Part shown: positions 7,860 to 16,164 of the stretch, one piece after another | Layout: each line of letters starts with the position of its first letter | How positions within the stretch are numbered: the first letter of the stretch is position 1 | From: G020354085 sp964482055 | Lineage (GTDB): Bacteria; Pseudomonadota; Gammaproteobacteria; Acidiferrobacterales; Sulfurifustaceae | Assembly (NCBI GenBank): GCA_964482055.1 | Contig: CAYZVX010000013.1 | Span: 1 to 45,134 of the forward strand | DNA length: 45,134 bases | Reading direction: 5' to 3' | Notes under the pieces: model-generated | Database searches by the model: none | Seen by the model: only the letters and a program-made list of their open reading frames with translations | Told to the model about the DNA's origin: nothing | Position numbers and translations under genes: made by a program

Positions 7860-8540
7860 ATGCCTCAGATCCCGCTACCGGATGTTCTTGCGCTGGCATG
7901 GTTCGCCATTCTCTGGTTCGGCTACACGCAGTATGCCGACCGTTGGGCACGGCGCAGCCGGTCGCTGCGCGCGGTGATGCACGCCCACCGCTACGAGTGG
8001 ATGCAGCGCATGCTCGCACGCGAAAACCGCATGGTCGACGCCGGCGTGGTCGGCAACTTGCAGCAGAGCGTGTCGTTCTTCGCCTCCACGACGCTGCTGA
8101 TCCTCGCCGGCCTCGTGACGCTGCTCGGCGCGAGCGAAAAAGCAATTGTATTGATTCGCGAGATCCCGTTCGCCGGCCGGCCGACGCTGGTGCTGTGGGA
8201 GACAAAGCTGCTCGTGCTCATCTTCATCTTCGTGCACGCTTTCTTCAAGTTCACCTGGGCGCTGCGCCAGTTCAACTACACCTCGATCCTGATCGGCGCG
8301 GCACCACCACCCGAGGCCACCGCCGGCGCCGACGCCTTTGCCCGGCGCGTAGCGGAGGTGAGCACCCGTGCCTCCAAGGACTTCAATCAGGGACTGCGCG
8401 CCTATTACCTGAGCCTGGCGGCTCTGGCGTGGTTCATCAACCCCTGGGCGTTCATGGCGGCGACGACGCTCGTGATCGGCGTGCTGTACTGGCGCGAGTA
8501 TCATTCCGCGGCACTCGCGACCCTGGCGCCCCGCGCATAG
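7860..8540 (+). CDS. DUF599 family integral membrane protein
   Basis: A 226-residue protein with four hydrophobic segments: residues 8-22 (VLALAWFAILWFGY), 75-95 (FFASTTLLILAGLVTLLG), 117-135 (ETKLLVLIFIFVHAFFKF) and 195-215. The pattern of an N-terminal TM, a conserved MVDAGVVGNLQQSVSFFASTTLL block and HAFFKFTWALRQFNY is typical of DUF599, a membrane family of unknown function. The ATG at 7860 is preceded by GGAG at 7848-7851, and the homology starts here; upstream in-frame codons look non-coding. It stands alone, opposite in strand to both neighbours. Confidence 0.8.
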   Translation: MPQIPLPDVLALAWFAILWFGYTQYADRWARRSRSLRAVMHAHRYEWMQRMLARENRMVDAGVVGNLQQSVSFFASTTLLILAGLVTLLGASEKAIVLIREIPFAGRPTLVLWETKLLVLIFIFVHAFFKFTWALRQFNYTSILIGAAPPPEATAGADAFARRVAEVSTRASKDFNQGLRAYYLSLAALAWFINPWAFMAATTLVIGVLYWREYHSAALATLAPRA

Positions 8541-8565
8541 ACAGCGCGCAGCCGGCCGCCGCGCA

Positions 8566-10090
8566 TCAGCGTACGCCGAGAGGGGTGTCGGCGCGGCGCA
8601 GCTGCCACAGCGCGGTCAGGAAGTCCGAGCCCTTCGCGGTGGCGGAATAGAACACGCACGCCTTCTGGTTGCCCACCACCGGCTCGCGTTCCGCCTTGGC
8701 CGTGTCGCTCGCTTCGGACAGGCGCCACTGGCGCTGCGGTGATTGCAGCAGGGTCGAAAGCCAGATCTCGCCCGTCTGCGCGAAGGCGGTATCGTAGAAG
8801 CCACTGCCGCGCTCATTGACCTGGTAGGCGGTGTAGGCCGAGTCCCCGTACAGGATGCTCTCGTTCGACTGGGCGAGTGCCGGATCGGTGAGTAGCGAGG
8901 CGGGCGGTGAGATGATCTCGACGAGCGCGAACGCGGTGGCGCCGGGCGCACGCTGATAGACATGCGTCGTGGCCGTGCCGTCGATGCCGGGCAGCAGCAG
9001 GTCGCTGCCGGCGAACACGAACGGGTAGGGGTCGATCTTGCTGTAGGCGTCGTCGGTGACCGCGATGGGTGCCGGATTGGCGGCGGTGACGTCGAACTCG
9101 CACAGCTGGACGCGCCGGTTGGCGTCGAAGAAGCCGTAGCTCAGGGTCGCCTTGCCGCGGTACCAGCGGGCGAAGCCGATGTCCATAGGCGCCATCCCGA
9201 CGAGTGGCCTGGCTTGGCGCTCGATGACATGTTCGGTCGCAGGATCGGCCAGATCGAGGTAGCGCAACTCGAACCAGCTGTTACCCGGCGGAGTGTAGCC
9301 GCCGCCGGCGACCGCCTCGTTGCGGATCCAGAACACGTAGCCGCCGGCCGTACCCGGCAGTGAGGTCGGGTAGATCGCGCGCCGCAAGGGATCAACGGGC
9401 GCGTTCAGGGTCGTGACTGTGTCGCTGTCGGCGCCCGTCGGTCGCACGTGAATCAACCGGCCCGCGCGATCCATGCCGACGTAATACGGACCCTGCGAGT
9501 CCCACCTCGGGTTGGCGCGCCCCCAAGGCATTGCTGTCGAAGGCGCGAAATCCCTTGCCGTTGCTCGGTACGAGCGCGCCGGTGTCGGGGTCGACGGCGC
9601 AGTGCCACACGGTGCCGAGGCCGATGCCGTCGCGCGCCATTTCGAGCCACACCATGTACCGGCCGTCGGCCGTGAACTCGACATTGAAGTAGTTCACCTC
9701 CGGGTCGCCAACGGCGACGTCTCGGACGCTGAAGGCGAGGGTCGACGCCGTGACCGCCGCCGACCGAGCGCAGAGGCGACCGCCGGCATCGACGGCCGCG
9801 ACCTCATAGCGAAACTCCGTCTCGGCGAACAGGCCGGTGTCGCTGTACTGCGCCGCCGCCGTGCAAGCGACCTCGCGCCCGTTGCGATAGATGATGTAGC
9901 TATAGCCGCTACCTGCGTTCGGCGTCCAGGTAAGCCGGATCGAGGAGGACGACTGGGGCGTGGCCAGGAGGTCAGCCGGTGGCGGCGGTGCTGCACTGGT
10001 GTCGCCCGCGCCGCCGGAACCGCCGCCACAGGCTGCGGCCAACAAGACCACGGCCGCAGCAAGCGCAGCTCTAAACGATGTACCCAACAT
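8566..10090 (-). pseudogene. Lipoprotein with an N-terminal fibronectin-III-like domain, broken by a +1 frameshift
   Basis: Two overlapping minus-strand frames make one protein of about 508 residues. The first part starts at ATG 10090 with a strong GGAGGGGA ribosome-binding site, has a lipoprotein signal ending LLAAAC (lipid-anchored C21), a Gly/Ser/Pro linker and a fibronectin-III-like domain (residues 40-120). The reading frame fails in a run of five G (plus strand CCCCC, 9520-9524): with four G the protein continues from SNALG directly into RANPRWDSQGPYY and runs to a stop at 8566. The second part is rich in Tyr/Trp/Asp repeats, like a TolB/WD40-type beta-propeller. Function is unknown. 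The break could be a true mutation, a slippage-prone phase-variable tract or a sequencing error. It is convergent with the DUF599 gene. Confidence 0.75.
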
Positions 10091-10145
10091 GCGTCCCCTC
10101 CCCGTCTGGCCGTACGTTTCCCAATGTGGTCGCGGGGAACAACGC

Positions 10146-10163
10146 AACAGCCGCCCGGCTGTT
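10146..10163. other. Perfect 7-bp hairpin in the divergent lipoprotein/DUF3147 intergenic region
   Basis: AACAGCC (10146-10152) pairs with GGCTGTT (10157-10163) around GCCC. It lies between the lipoprotein start (10090) and the DUF3147 start (10273). There is no U tract on either side, so a terminator is unlikely; it could be an operator for the divergent pair. The rest of this 180-base gap shows nothing else recognisable. Confidence 0.35.
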
Positions 10164-10272
10164 GACCGCGGGGTGTGCGGCAGGCTTGGACTTGTGGCCA
10201 GCGGGGTTCTGCGGTTGTGCGGCGAGGCGGACTGAGCGACGCTTGCGGCTGTGCGGTCCGCGGGAGCTCGCC

Positions 10273-10623
10273 ATGACGTACTACCTCGTCAAAGTCGTCG
10301 TGTCCGCCGTCCTGATCGTTGCCATCTCCGAAATCGCCAAGCGCAGCGCCTTTCTTGCGGGCTTGGTCGCATCGTTGCCGATCGTATCGCTGCTCGCCTT
10401 CGTCTGGTTGTACCTGGATACGCGCAGCATCGACAAGGTGGCGGCGCTTTCGACCAGCGTCTTCTGGCTCGTGCTGCCGTCGCTGTCGCTTTTTATTGCG
10501 CTGCCGCTGTTGCTCAAGAAGACGGAAAATTTCTACCTTAGCCTTGGCGTGTCGGTTGCAATCATGTTGGCATGTTACGCCGTGATGGCAGCGGCAGTGA
10601 GGCGCTTTGGCGCCGAGTTGTGA
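10273..10623 (+). CDS. DUF3147 family membrane protein
   Basis: A 116-residue protein made of four hydrophobic helices (about residues 3-22, 27-47, 58-80 and 88-110), with the family blocks YLVKVVVSAVLIVAISEIAKRS, SLPIVSLLAFVWLYLDT and STSVFWLVLPSLSLFIALPLLL in order. These match the DUF3147 membrane family, whose function is not established. The ATG at 10273 has GGGAG about eight bases upstream; the longer in-frame extension back to 10078 has no family similarity. It converges on spoVR (stop at 10690) with about 66 bases between and no obvious terminator. Confidence 0.8.
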   Translation: MTYYLVKVVVSAVLIVAISEIAKRSAFLAGLVASLPIVSLLAFVWLYLDTRSIDKVAALSTSVFWLVLPSLSLFIALPLLLKKTENFYLSLGVSVAIMLACYAVMAAAVRRFGAEL

Positions 10624-10689
10624 ATGCGGCGATCCGACGGGCCGCGCGCGACGTTCGCGTGCAGGTTAAGGCGGTGCGGGCGGAAACCC

Positions 10690-12348
10690 CTACACCCGAC
10701 ACTCCTGCACGTACTCGACCTTGCCATCTGGGTTGGTGGATTCGAGCCGCACGGTGAAGCCCCACAGGCGCGCGAGGTGCTTGAGCATCTCCGGCGTCGA
10801 GTCGCCCAGGGGGCGGCGCTGGTACTGGGTGTGGCGCAGGGTGAGCGCGCGATCACCGCGGCGGTTGACGTTGTACACCTGGATGTCGGGCTCGCGTGAG
10901 CCCAGGTTGTACTGGTCGGCGAGCGCCCGGCGCAGGCGCCGATAGCCGCGCTCGTCGTGGATGGCGCTCACCTCCAGGTCCTCGATGCGATCATCGTCGA
11001 CCACGGCGAAAAGCTTGAGGTCGCGCATGAGCTTGGGCGAGAGGTACTGGGCGATGAACGATTCGTCCTTGAAGTTACGCATCGCGAAGTCGAGCGTCTT
11101 GAGCCAATCGGAGCCGGCGATCTCCGGGAACCAGTGGCGGTCCTCGTCGGTCGGGTGCTCGCAGATGCGCCGGATGTCGCTCATCATGGCAAAGCCGAGC
11201 GCATACGGGTTGATGCCGTTGTAGTAGGGGCTGTCGTAGGACGGCTGCGCCACCACGTTGGTATGGGATTTGAGGAACTCGATCATGAAGCCGTCGCTGA
11301 CCAGCCCCTCGTCGTACATCCGGTTGAGCAGGGTATAGTGCCAGAATGTCGCCCAACCCTCGTTCATGACCTGGGTCTGGCGCTGCGGATAGAAGTACTG
11401 CGCGAGCTTGCGCACGATGCGCACGATCTCACGTTGCCACGGCTCGAGCAGCGGCGCGTTCTTTTCGATGAAATACAGCAGGTTTTCCTGCGGCTCCGCT
11501 GGGTAGCGGGCCTCTTCGGCCGCGGCCCGCGCCGCCTCTTTCACCGGTAGCGTGCGCCACAGGTCGTTGACCAGCGACTGGCGATAGTCCTCGCGCTCCT
11601 TCTGGCGCAGCCGTTCCTGCTCGGCGGAGAGCTTGCCAGGCCGCCGGTAGCGGTCGACCCCATAGTTCATGAGCGCATGGCAGGAATCGAGCATCTCCTC
11701 GACCGCCACCTCGCCGTAGCGCTGCTCGCATTCGGCGATGTAATTGCGCGCGAAGATCAGGTAATCGATGATCGCGTCCGCGTTGGTCCAGGTGCGGAAC
11801 AGGTAGTTGCCCTTGAAGAACGAGTTGTGACCGTAGGAGGCGTGCGCGATCACGAGCGCCTGCATCGTCATGGTGTTCTCCTCCATGAGGTAGGCGATGC
11901 AGGGGTTGGAGTTGATCACGATCTCGTAGGCGAGCCCCATGTGGCCGCGGCGGTAGCGGTTCTCGGTCGCGACGAACTCCTTGCCGTAGGACCAGTGGCT
12001 GTAGCCGACCGGCATGCCGACCGAGGAGTAGGCGTCCATCATCTGCTCGGCGCTGATGATCTCGATCTGGTTGGGATAGGTGTCGAGGCGGAAATCAGCC
12101 GCGATGCGCGCGATCTCGCGGTCGTAGCGCTCGATGAGATCAAACGTCCACTCCGAGGTATCGGAAAGGAGCCGGCGGCCTGCGCGCCCGCCCGCCACGC
12201 ATCCCTCGTGGCGCTCAGTTCGTGCATCCTTTTCCATCTCACGCGCGCCCGTCGCGCCTCCCGGCAACTGCGTCCTGCGTTGCTCTACCTCCCCACGTCC
12301 CGGTGGGTCGCCGCGCGAACCGCGCTGGGTCTGTGCGTCCGTGTCCAT
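10690..12348 (-). CDS. spoVR: SpoVR family protein
   Basis: SpoVR/YcgB family, linked to stress and stationary phase through its partners PrkA and YeaH; the biochemical role is unknown. The conserved core begins at EWTFDLIERYD and includes EIISAEQMMDAYSSVGMP, AYEIVINSNPCIAYLMEEN, ALVIAHASYGHNSFFK and NEGWATFWHYTLLNRMYDEG. The start is uncertain. The ATG at 12348 overlaps the yeaH stop as TGATG and has AGAGGG upstream, giving 552 residues, but the first 60 or so residues have no family similarity and are encoded by an inserted mosaic repeat (12193-12307). An in-frame ATG at 12237 also lies in the repeat. Apart from this extension the length is normal. Last gene of prkA-yeaH-spoVR. Confidence 0.93.
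   Translation of the reverse strand: MDTDAQTQRGSRGDPPGRGEVEQRRTQLPGGATGAREMEKDARTERHEGCVAGGRAGRRLLSDTSEWTFDLIERYDREIARIAADFRLDTYPNQIEIISAEQMMDAYSSVGMPVGYSHWSYGKEFVATENRYRRGHMGLAYEIVINSNPCIAYLMEENTMTMQALVIAHASYGHNSFFKGNYLFRTWTNADAIIDYLIFARNYIAECEQRYGEVAVEEMLDSCHALMNYGVDRYRRPGKLSAEQERLRQKEREDYRQSLVNDLWRTLPVKEAARAAAEEARYPAEPQENLLYFIEKNAPLLEPWQREIVRIVRKLAQYFYPQRQTQVMNEGWATFWHYTLLNRMYDEGLVSDGFMIEFLKSHTNVVAQPSYDSPYYNGINPYALGFAMMSDIRRICEHPTDEDRHWFPEIAGSDWLKTLDFAMRNFKDESFIAQYLSPKLMRDLKLFAVVDDDRIEDLEVSAIHDERGYRRLRRALADQYNLGSREPDIQVYNVNRRGDRALTLRHTQYQRRPLGDSTPEMLKHLARLWGFTVRLESTNPDGKVEYVQECRV
12193..12307. repeat. Mosaic hairpin repeat, copy 1, inside the 5' end of spoVR
   Basis: The element holds hairpin CGCCACG/CGTGGCG (12193-12199 and 12207-12213) with loop CATCCCT, the block TTCGTGCATCCT (12219-12230), the block TCCCGGCAACTGC (12259-12271), the block TGCGTTGCTCTACCTCCC (12276-12293) and hairpin CCCAC/GTGGG (12292-12296 and 12303-12307) with TCCC in the loop. 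The two long blocks recur exactly at 16961-16973 and 16977-16994, and AGGATGCACGAA recurs at 17038-17049 in inverted relative orientation. The element keeps the spoVR frame open on the minus strand. Confidence 0.85.
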
Positions 12349-13598
12349 CACGCGGCGTCCCTCTTCTTGAACAATTCACGGAACACCGGGTAGATGCCGG
12401 CCGGGGTATGAATCTTCTGCATGGCGAAGCGGGGAGTGGTTGCGGCGACACGCTCGTACTCCCTCCACAGACCCTGTTCATCGTCGGCACCGATCTGCAC
12501 GTAGGCGTAGTACTGCAGGTTCGGCAGGATCTTGTCAGTGAGCAGCTCGCGGCAGCGCGGTGAGTCCTCGTGCCAGTTGTCGCCGTCGGAAGCCTGCGCG
12601 CCGTAGATGTTCCATTCCGAGGTTGGGTAGCGGGTGGCGATGATGTGCTGCATGAGCTCGAGGGCGCTGGACACGACGGTACCGCCCGATTCGCGCGAGC
12701 CGAAGAACTCCTCCTCGTCGACCTCCTTGGCCTGCGTATGGTGGCGGATGAACACCACCTGGGTGCGTTCGTAGGTACGGGTGAGGAACATGTAGAGCAG
12801 GGCGAAGAAGCGCTTGGCTATGTCCTTGCGCGCCTCGTCCATCGAGCCGGACACGTCCATGAGGCAGAACATCACCGCCTGGGTCGCGGGCTTCGGCTGC
12901 TTGATGCGGTGGTTGTAGCGCAGATCGAAGCTGTCGATGAATGGTACCGCCTCGATGCGCCGTTTGAGGCGCGCGATCTCCTCTTCGAGCGCGATGATGC
13001 GCGCGGTATCGCGCGCGTTGCCGGCCAGCTGTTCCTCGGCCGCGCGCAGCTGCGCACGGTAGGGCGATTGCATGGCGATGCGCCGGGCAAGCGCCCCGGT
13101 GAGCGAACGCACCACGTTGATGTTGGCCGGCGTGCCGCTCGTCGTGTAGCCGGCGCGCACCGATTTGTGCTCGGGGGTGGTGGCGAGCTGGGTCTTGACC
13201 AGGTCCGGGAGCGCCAGGTCTTCGAAGAAGAACTGCAGGAACTCCTCGCGCGACAGCTGAAAGCCGAAGTCGTCCTCGCTCTCGCCGTCCTTGGCCGCCT
13301 TGGAGCCTGCGCCCGCGCCGCCGTTTGGGCGCGGCACGCGGTCGCCGGCGACGAACTCCTTGTTTCCGGGCTGTACCACCTCACGCCGGCCGCCGCGGCC
13401 GTGGTGGAAGACCGGCTCGGAGAGGTCCTTGGCCGGGATGTTGACCTTCTCGCCGCGCTCTAAGTCGGTGATGGAGCGGCTGCCGACCGCCTCGCTCACG
13501 GCCTTTTTGATCTGGGCCCTGTAGCGGCGCAGGAAGCGTGCGCGGTTGACGGCACTCTTGTTCTTGCCGTTCAAGCGCCGGTCAATGACGAGGTTCAT
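12348..13598 (-). CDS. yeaH: YeaH/YhbH family protein (DUF444, VWA-like)
   Basis: A 416-residue DUF444 protein that works with the PrkA kinase in sustained starvation and stress responses. The start MNLVIDRRLNGKNKS is the classic family N terminus. A Gly/basic region (FHHGRGGRREVVQPGN) follows near residue 67. The C-terminal half is a von Willebrand A-like domain with the metal-site motif DVSGSMDE near residue 250 and later the SGGTVVSSALELM block. The ATG at 13598 was chosen over an upstream extension on the basis of that N terminus. It starts seven bases after the prkA stop, and its stop overlaps the first ATG of spoVR, so the three genes are translationally linked. Confidence 0.95.
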   Translation of the reverse strand: MNLVIDRRLNGKNKSAVNRARFLRRYRAQIKKAVSEAVGSRSITDLERGEKVNIPAKDLSEPVFHHGRGGRREVVQPGNKEFVAGDRVPRPNGGAGAGSKAAKDGESEDDFGFQLSREEFLQFFFEDLALPDLVKTQLATTPEHKSVRAGYTTSGTPANINVVRSLTGALARRIAMQSPYRAQLRAAEEQLAGNARDTARIIALEEEIARLKRRIEAVPFIDSFDLRYNHRIKQPKPATQAVMFCLMDVSGSMDEARKDIAKRFFALLYMFLTRTYERTQVVFIRHHTQAKEVDEEEFFGSRESGGTVVSSALELMQHIIATRYPTSEWNIYGAQASDGDNWHEDSPRCRELLTDKILPNLQYYAYVQIGADDEQGLWREYERVAATTPRFAMQKIHTPAGIYPVFRELFKKRDAA

Positions 13599-13605
13599 GG
13601 CCGCC

Positions 13606-15528
13606 TCACGAGGACTTGCGCACGCGCAGGTACCACTCGCACAGCAGGCGCACCTGCTTTTCGGTGTAGCCCTTGGCGACCATGCGGTTGACAAAGTCCT
13701 GATGCTTCTTCTGGTCGTCGGCCGAGGCCTTGGTGTTGAACGAGATCACTGGCAGCAGGTCCTCGGTGTTGGAGAACATCTTCTTCTCGATCACCTCGCG
13801 CAGCTTTTCGTAGCTTGTCCAGGCCGGGTTCTTGCCACCGTGGTTGGCGCGTGCGCGCAGCACGAAGTTGACGATCTCGTTGCGGAAGTCCTTGGGGTTG
13901 CTGATGCCGGCGGGCTTCTCGATCTTCTCGAGCTCGTTGTTGAGCGCCGCGCGGTCGAAGACCTCGCCGGTGTCCGGGTCGCGGTACTCCTCGTCCTGGA
14001 TCCAGTAGTCGGCGTAGGTGACGTAGCGGTCGAAGATGTTCTGGCCGTACTCGGAGTAGGACTCGAGGTAGGCGGTCTGAATCTCCTTGCCGATCATCTC
14101 GGCGTAGCGCGTGGCCAGATAACCTTTGAGATGGGCGAGATACTTCTCCTCGGTGTCCTTCGGGAACTGCTCGCGCTCGATCTGCTGCTCGAGCACGTAC
14201 AGCAGGTGCACCGGGTTGGCGGCCACCTCGCTGTGGTCGTAGTTGAATACCCGCGAGAGAATCTTGAAGGCGAAGCGCGTCGACAGCCCGGTCATGCCCT
14301 CATCGACCCCGGCGAAGTCGCGGTATTCCTGATAACTCTTGGCTTTGGGGTCGATATCCTTGAGGTTCTCGCCATCGTAGACGCGCATCTTGGAATAGAT
14401 GGTGGAGTTCTCTGGTTCCTTCAGGCGCGACAGCACGGCGAACTGCGCCATCATCTCGAGCGTGCCAGGCGCGCACGGCGCGTGGGCGAGGGAGGACCCA
14501 CGCAGCAGCTTCTGGTAGATCTTGGTCTCTTCCGACACGCGCAGGCAGTACGGCACCTTGACGATGTAGATACGATCGAGGAAGGCCTCGTTGTTGCGGT
14601 TGTTCTTGAAGGCCTGCCATTCCGATTCGTTCGAGTGCGCGAGGATCACCCCGTCGAAGGGGATCGCTGACAGACCCTCGGTGCCCTTGTAGTTACCCTC
14701 CTGCGTGGCCGTCAGGAGCGGATGCAGAACCTTGATCGGCGCCTTGAACATCTCGACGAACTCGAGCAACCCCTGGTTGGCGAGGCACAGCCCGCCGGAG
14801 AAGGCGTAAGCGTCCGGGTCGTTCTGCGCGTACTGGTCGAGCTTGCGGATGTCGACCTTGCCGACCAACGAGGAGATGTCCTGGTTATTCTCGTCGCCCG
14901 GCTCGGTTTTGGTGATGCCGACCTGCGACAAGACCGAGGGGTAGCGCTTCACCACGCGAAAGCGCGTGATGTCGCCGTTGAACTCGTGCAGGCGCTTGAC
15001 CGCCCACGGGGACATGAGGCCCGTGAGGTAGCGGCGGTCGATGCCGTAGTCCTCCTCGAGGATTGGCCCGTCCTCGGCGCGCGAGAACAGCCCCAAGGGC
15101 GATTCATTCACCGGCGAGCCCTTGATGGCGTAGAACGGGACCTTCTCCATCAGCGACTTGAGCTTCTCGGCGAGCGAGGACTTGCCGCCCCCAACCGGTC
15201 CTAGGAGATAGAGGATCTGTTTCTTCTCTTCCAGCCCCTGCGCGGCGTGGCGGAAGTAGGAAACGATCTGCTCGATCGTCTCCTCCATGCCGTAGAACTC
15301 CTTGAAGGCCGGGTAGATACGGATCAGCTTGTTGGAGAAGATGCGCGACAGGCGCGGCTCCTTGCGCGTGTCGATGAGCTCGGGGTTGCCGATCGCGAGC
15401 AGCATGCGCTCGGCGGCAGTGGCATAGGCGGTTCGATCTTTCTTGCAGAGATCGAGGTATTCCTGCAGGGAAAGCTCCTCTTCTTGTGTCTCCTCGTAGC
15501 GGGACTGGTAGTGCTTGAATATCGTCAT
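13606..15528 (-). CDS. prkA: PrkA family serine protein kinase (YeaG)
   Basis: A 640-residue cytoplasmic Ser/Thr kinase with an AAA+ ATPase-like N-terminal part. The P-loop GPVGGGKSSLAEKLK lies near residue 104, and the C-terminal PrkA kinase-like domain follows after residue 400. Length matches E. coli YeaG (about 640). The ATG at 15528 gives the usual MTIFKHYQSRYEE start and has GAGGG upstream. A perfect inverted repeat GTGAAAC/GTTTCAC lies only 13 bases upstream, next to the ribosome-binding site, and is a good candidate control element. It is the first gene of prkA-yeaH-spoVR, whose order is common in gammaproteobacteria and tied to nitrogen starvation and stationary phase. Confidence 0.97.
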   Translation of the reverse strand: MTIFKHYQSRYEETQEEELSLQEYLDLCKKDRTAYATAAERMLLAIGNPELIDTRKEPRLSRIFSNKLIRIYPAFKEFYGMEETIEQIVSYFRHAAQGLEEKKQILYLLGPVGGGKSSLAEKLKSLMEKVPFYAIKGSPVNESPLGLFSRAEDGPILEEDYGIDRRYLTGLMSPWAVKRLHEFNGDITRFRVVKRYPSVLSQVGITKTEPGDENNQDISSLVGKVDIRKLDQYAQNDPDAYAFSGGLCLANQGLLEFVEMFKAPIKVLHPLLTATQEGNYKGTEGLSAIPFDGVILAHSNESEWQAFKNNRNNEAFLDRIYIVKVPYCLRVSEETKIYQKLLRGSSLAHAPCAPGTLEMMAQFAVLSRLKEPENSTIYSKMRVYDGENLKDIDPKAKSYQEYRDFAGVDEGMTGLSTRFAFKILSRVFNYDHSEVAANPVHLLYVLEQQIEREQFPKDTEEKYLAHLKGYLATRYAEMIGKEIQTAYLESYSEYGQNIFDRYVTYADYWIQDEEYRDPDTGEVFDRAALNNELEKIEKPAGISNPKDFRNEIVNFVLRARANHGGKNPAWTSYEKLREVIEKKMFSNTEDLLPVISFNTKASADDQKKHQDFVNRMVAKGYTEKQVRLLCEWYLRVRKSS

Positions 15529-15540
15529 GGTGTCGCCCTC

Positions 15541-15555
15541 GTGAAACCGTTTCAC
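15541..15555. promoter_or_regulatory. Perfect palindrome upstream of prkA (operator or RNA hairpin)
   Basis: The 15-base sequence GTGAAAC-C-GTTTCAC is a perfect 7-1-7 inverted repeat starting 13 bases from the prkA ATG. It touches the GAGGG ribosome-binding site on the minus strand. It could bind a dimeric repressor, or as RNA (six-pair stem with a CGG loop) influence initiation. The regulator is not identifiable from the window. Confidence 0.5.
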
Positions 15556-16149
15556 GTTTCCGGTTGCGGCGATCCGCGACAGCCTGTCCCTGCGTCCGTT
15601 TGTTGTTGTCCACTGCACAGGGACTAACTTCCGGACGCCTGCAACTGCCTAGTCAGCAATCGCTGTGCCAACGCCGTTCGGTGCTGGCAGTTCAATTGAG
15701 ACATTGCCAATCGTCGCTTGCAGCGCGGTCTGCATTCACCGCGTAGCGATCGGTGGCGCTTTGCGTCACTCGAAGCGGGTGAGTTCGTGTCAGCAGTCGA
15801 GCGGCGGTGCTGACGCGGATCGCGCACGGTCCGCGCAATCGGCTGTATTGCGCGACTTTCTCTCGCTGCGCGAGGCGCAAGCCCGAAGCGGCCGACCAGG
15901 GCCGGTCTCCCGGCATCCTGCACGGGTTCGAACCGGCCACCGACTGTGGGTCGGGGTCTGGACAGACTCTAACGGGGGATGCCGCACCCTGGCGACGGCA
16001 GTCGATTCGGGGCGTTGCGGCAGAACCCTGCGAATAGCGGCGCTGGCGTTTTGACGCAGGGCGGCACGAGGTGCCGCGCAATGTCATTTTCACGTCGCGC
16101 ACGGTGCACCAGCGCAGGGCGCGTGGCAAAGAAAGCGGTGCAAATTCCC
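15556..16149. other. Hairpin-rich divergent intergenic region (prkA/truA), no recognised gene
   Basis: Almost 600 bases without a convincing protein gene; open frames on either strand show no family features. Several perfect stems are present: GTCAGCA/TGCTGAC (15789-15814), CGCGCAAT/ATTGCGCG (15832-15854), GGCCGGT/ACCGGCC (15900-15938), GTCTG/CAGAC (15957-15968) and GCGGCAC/GTGCCGC (16061-16077). No tmRNA, RNase P RNA or signal recognition particle RNA landmarks were found. It may encode an undescribed structured RNA or long regulatory leaders. The second stem is followed by a short pyrimidine-rich stretch (actttctct), a poor terminator at best. Confidence 0.35.
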
Positions 16150-16157
16150 TATAAAAT
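16150..16157 (+). promoter_or_regulatory. -10 box (TATAAAAT) immediately before truA
   Basis: TATAAAAT ends eight bases before the truA ATG at 16165. Transcription would start at or within a base or two of the initiation codon, predicting a leaderless or near-leaderless message. No good -35 box is visible. No Shine-Dalgarno lies between the box and the ATG, which fits. Confidence 0.5.
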
Positions 16158-16164
16158 AGGCGCC

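Noticed and set aside
15925..15940. GGTTCGAACC resembling a tRNA T-arm
   Set aside because: The flanking bases do not form a five-pair T stem, and no acceptor, D or anticodon arms could be placed on either strand. It is better explained by the GGCCGGT/ACCGGCC hairpin.
15665..16129. Open frames on both strands in the prkA/truA gap
   Set aside because: They lack start signals, codon bias and recognisable domains; overlapping frames on both strands are expected at this GC content.
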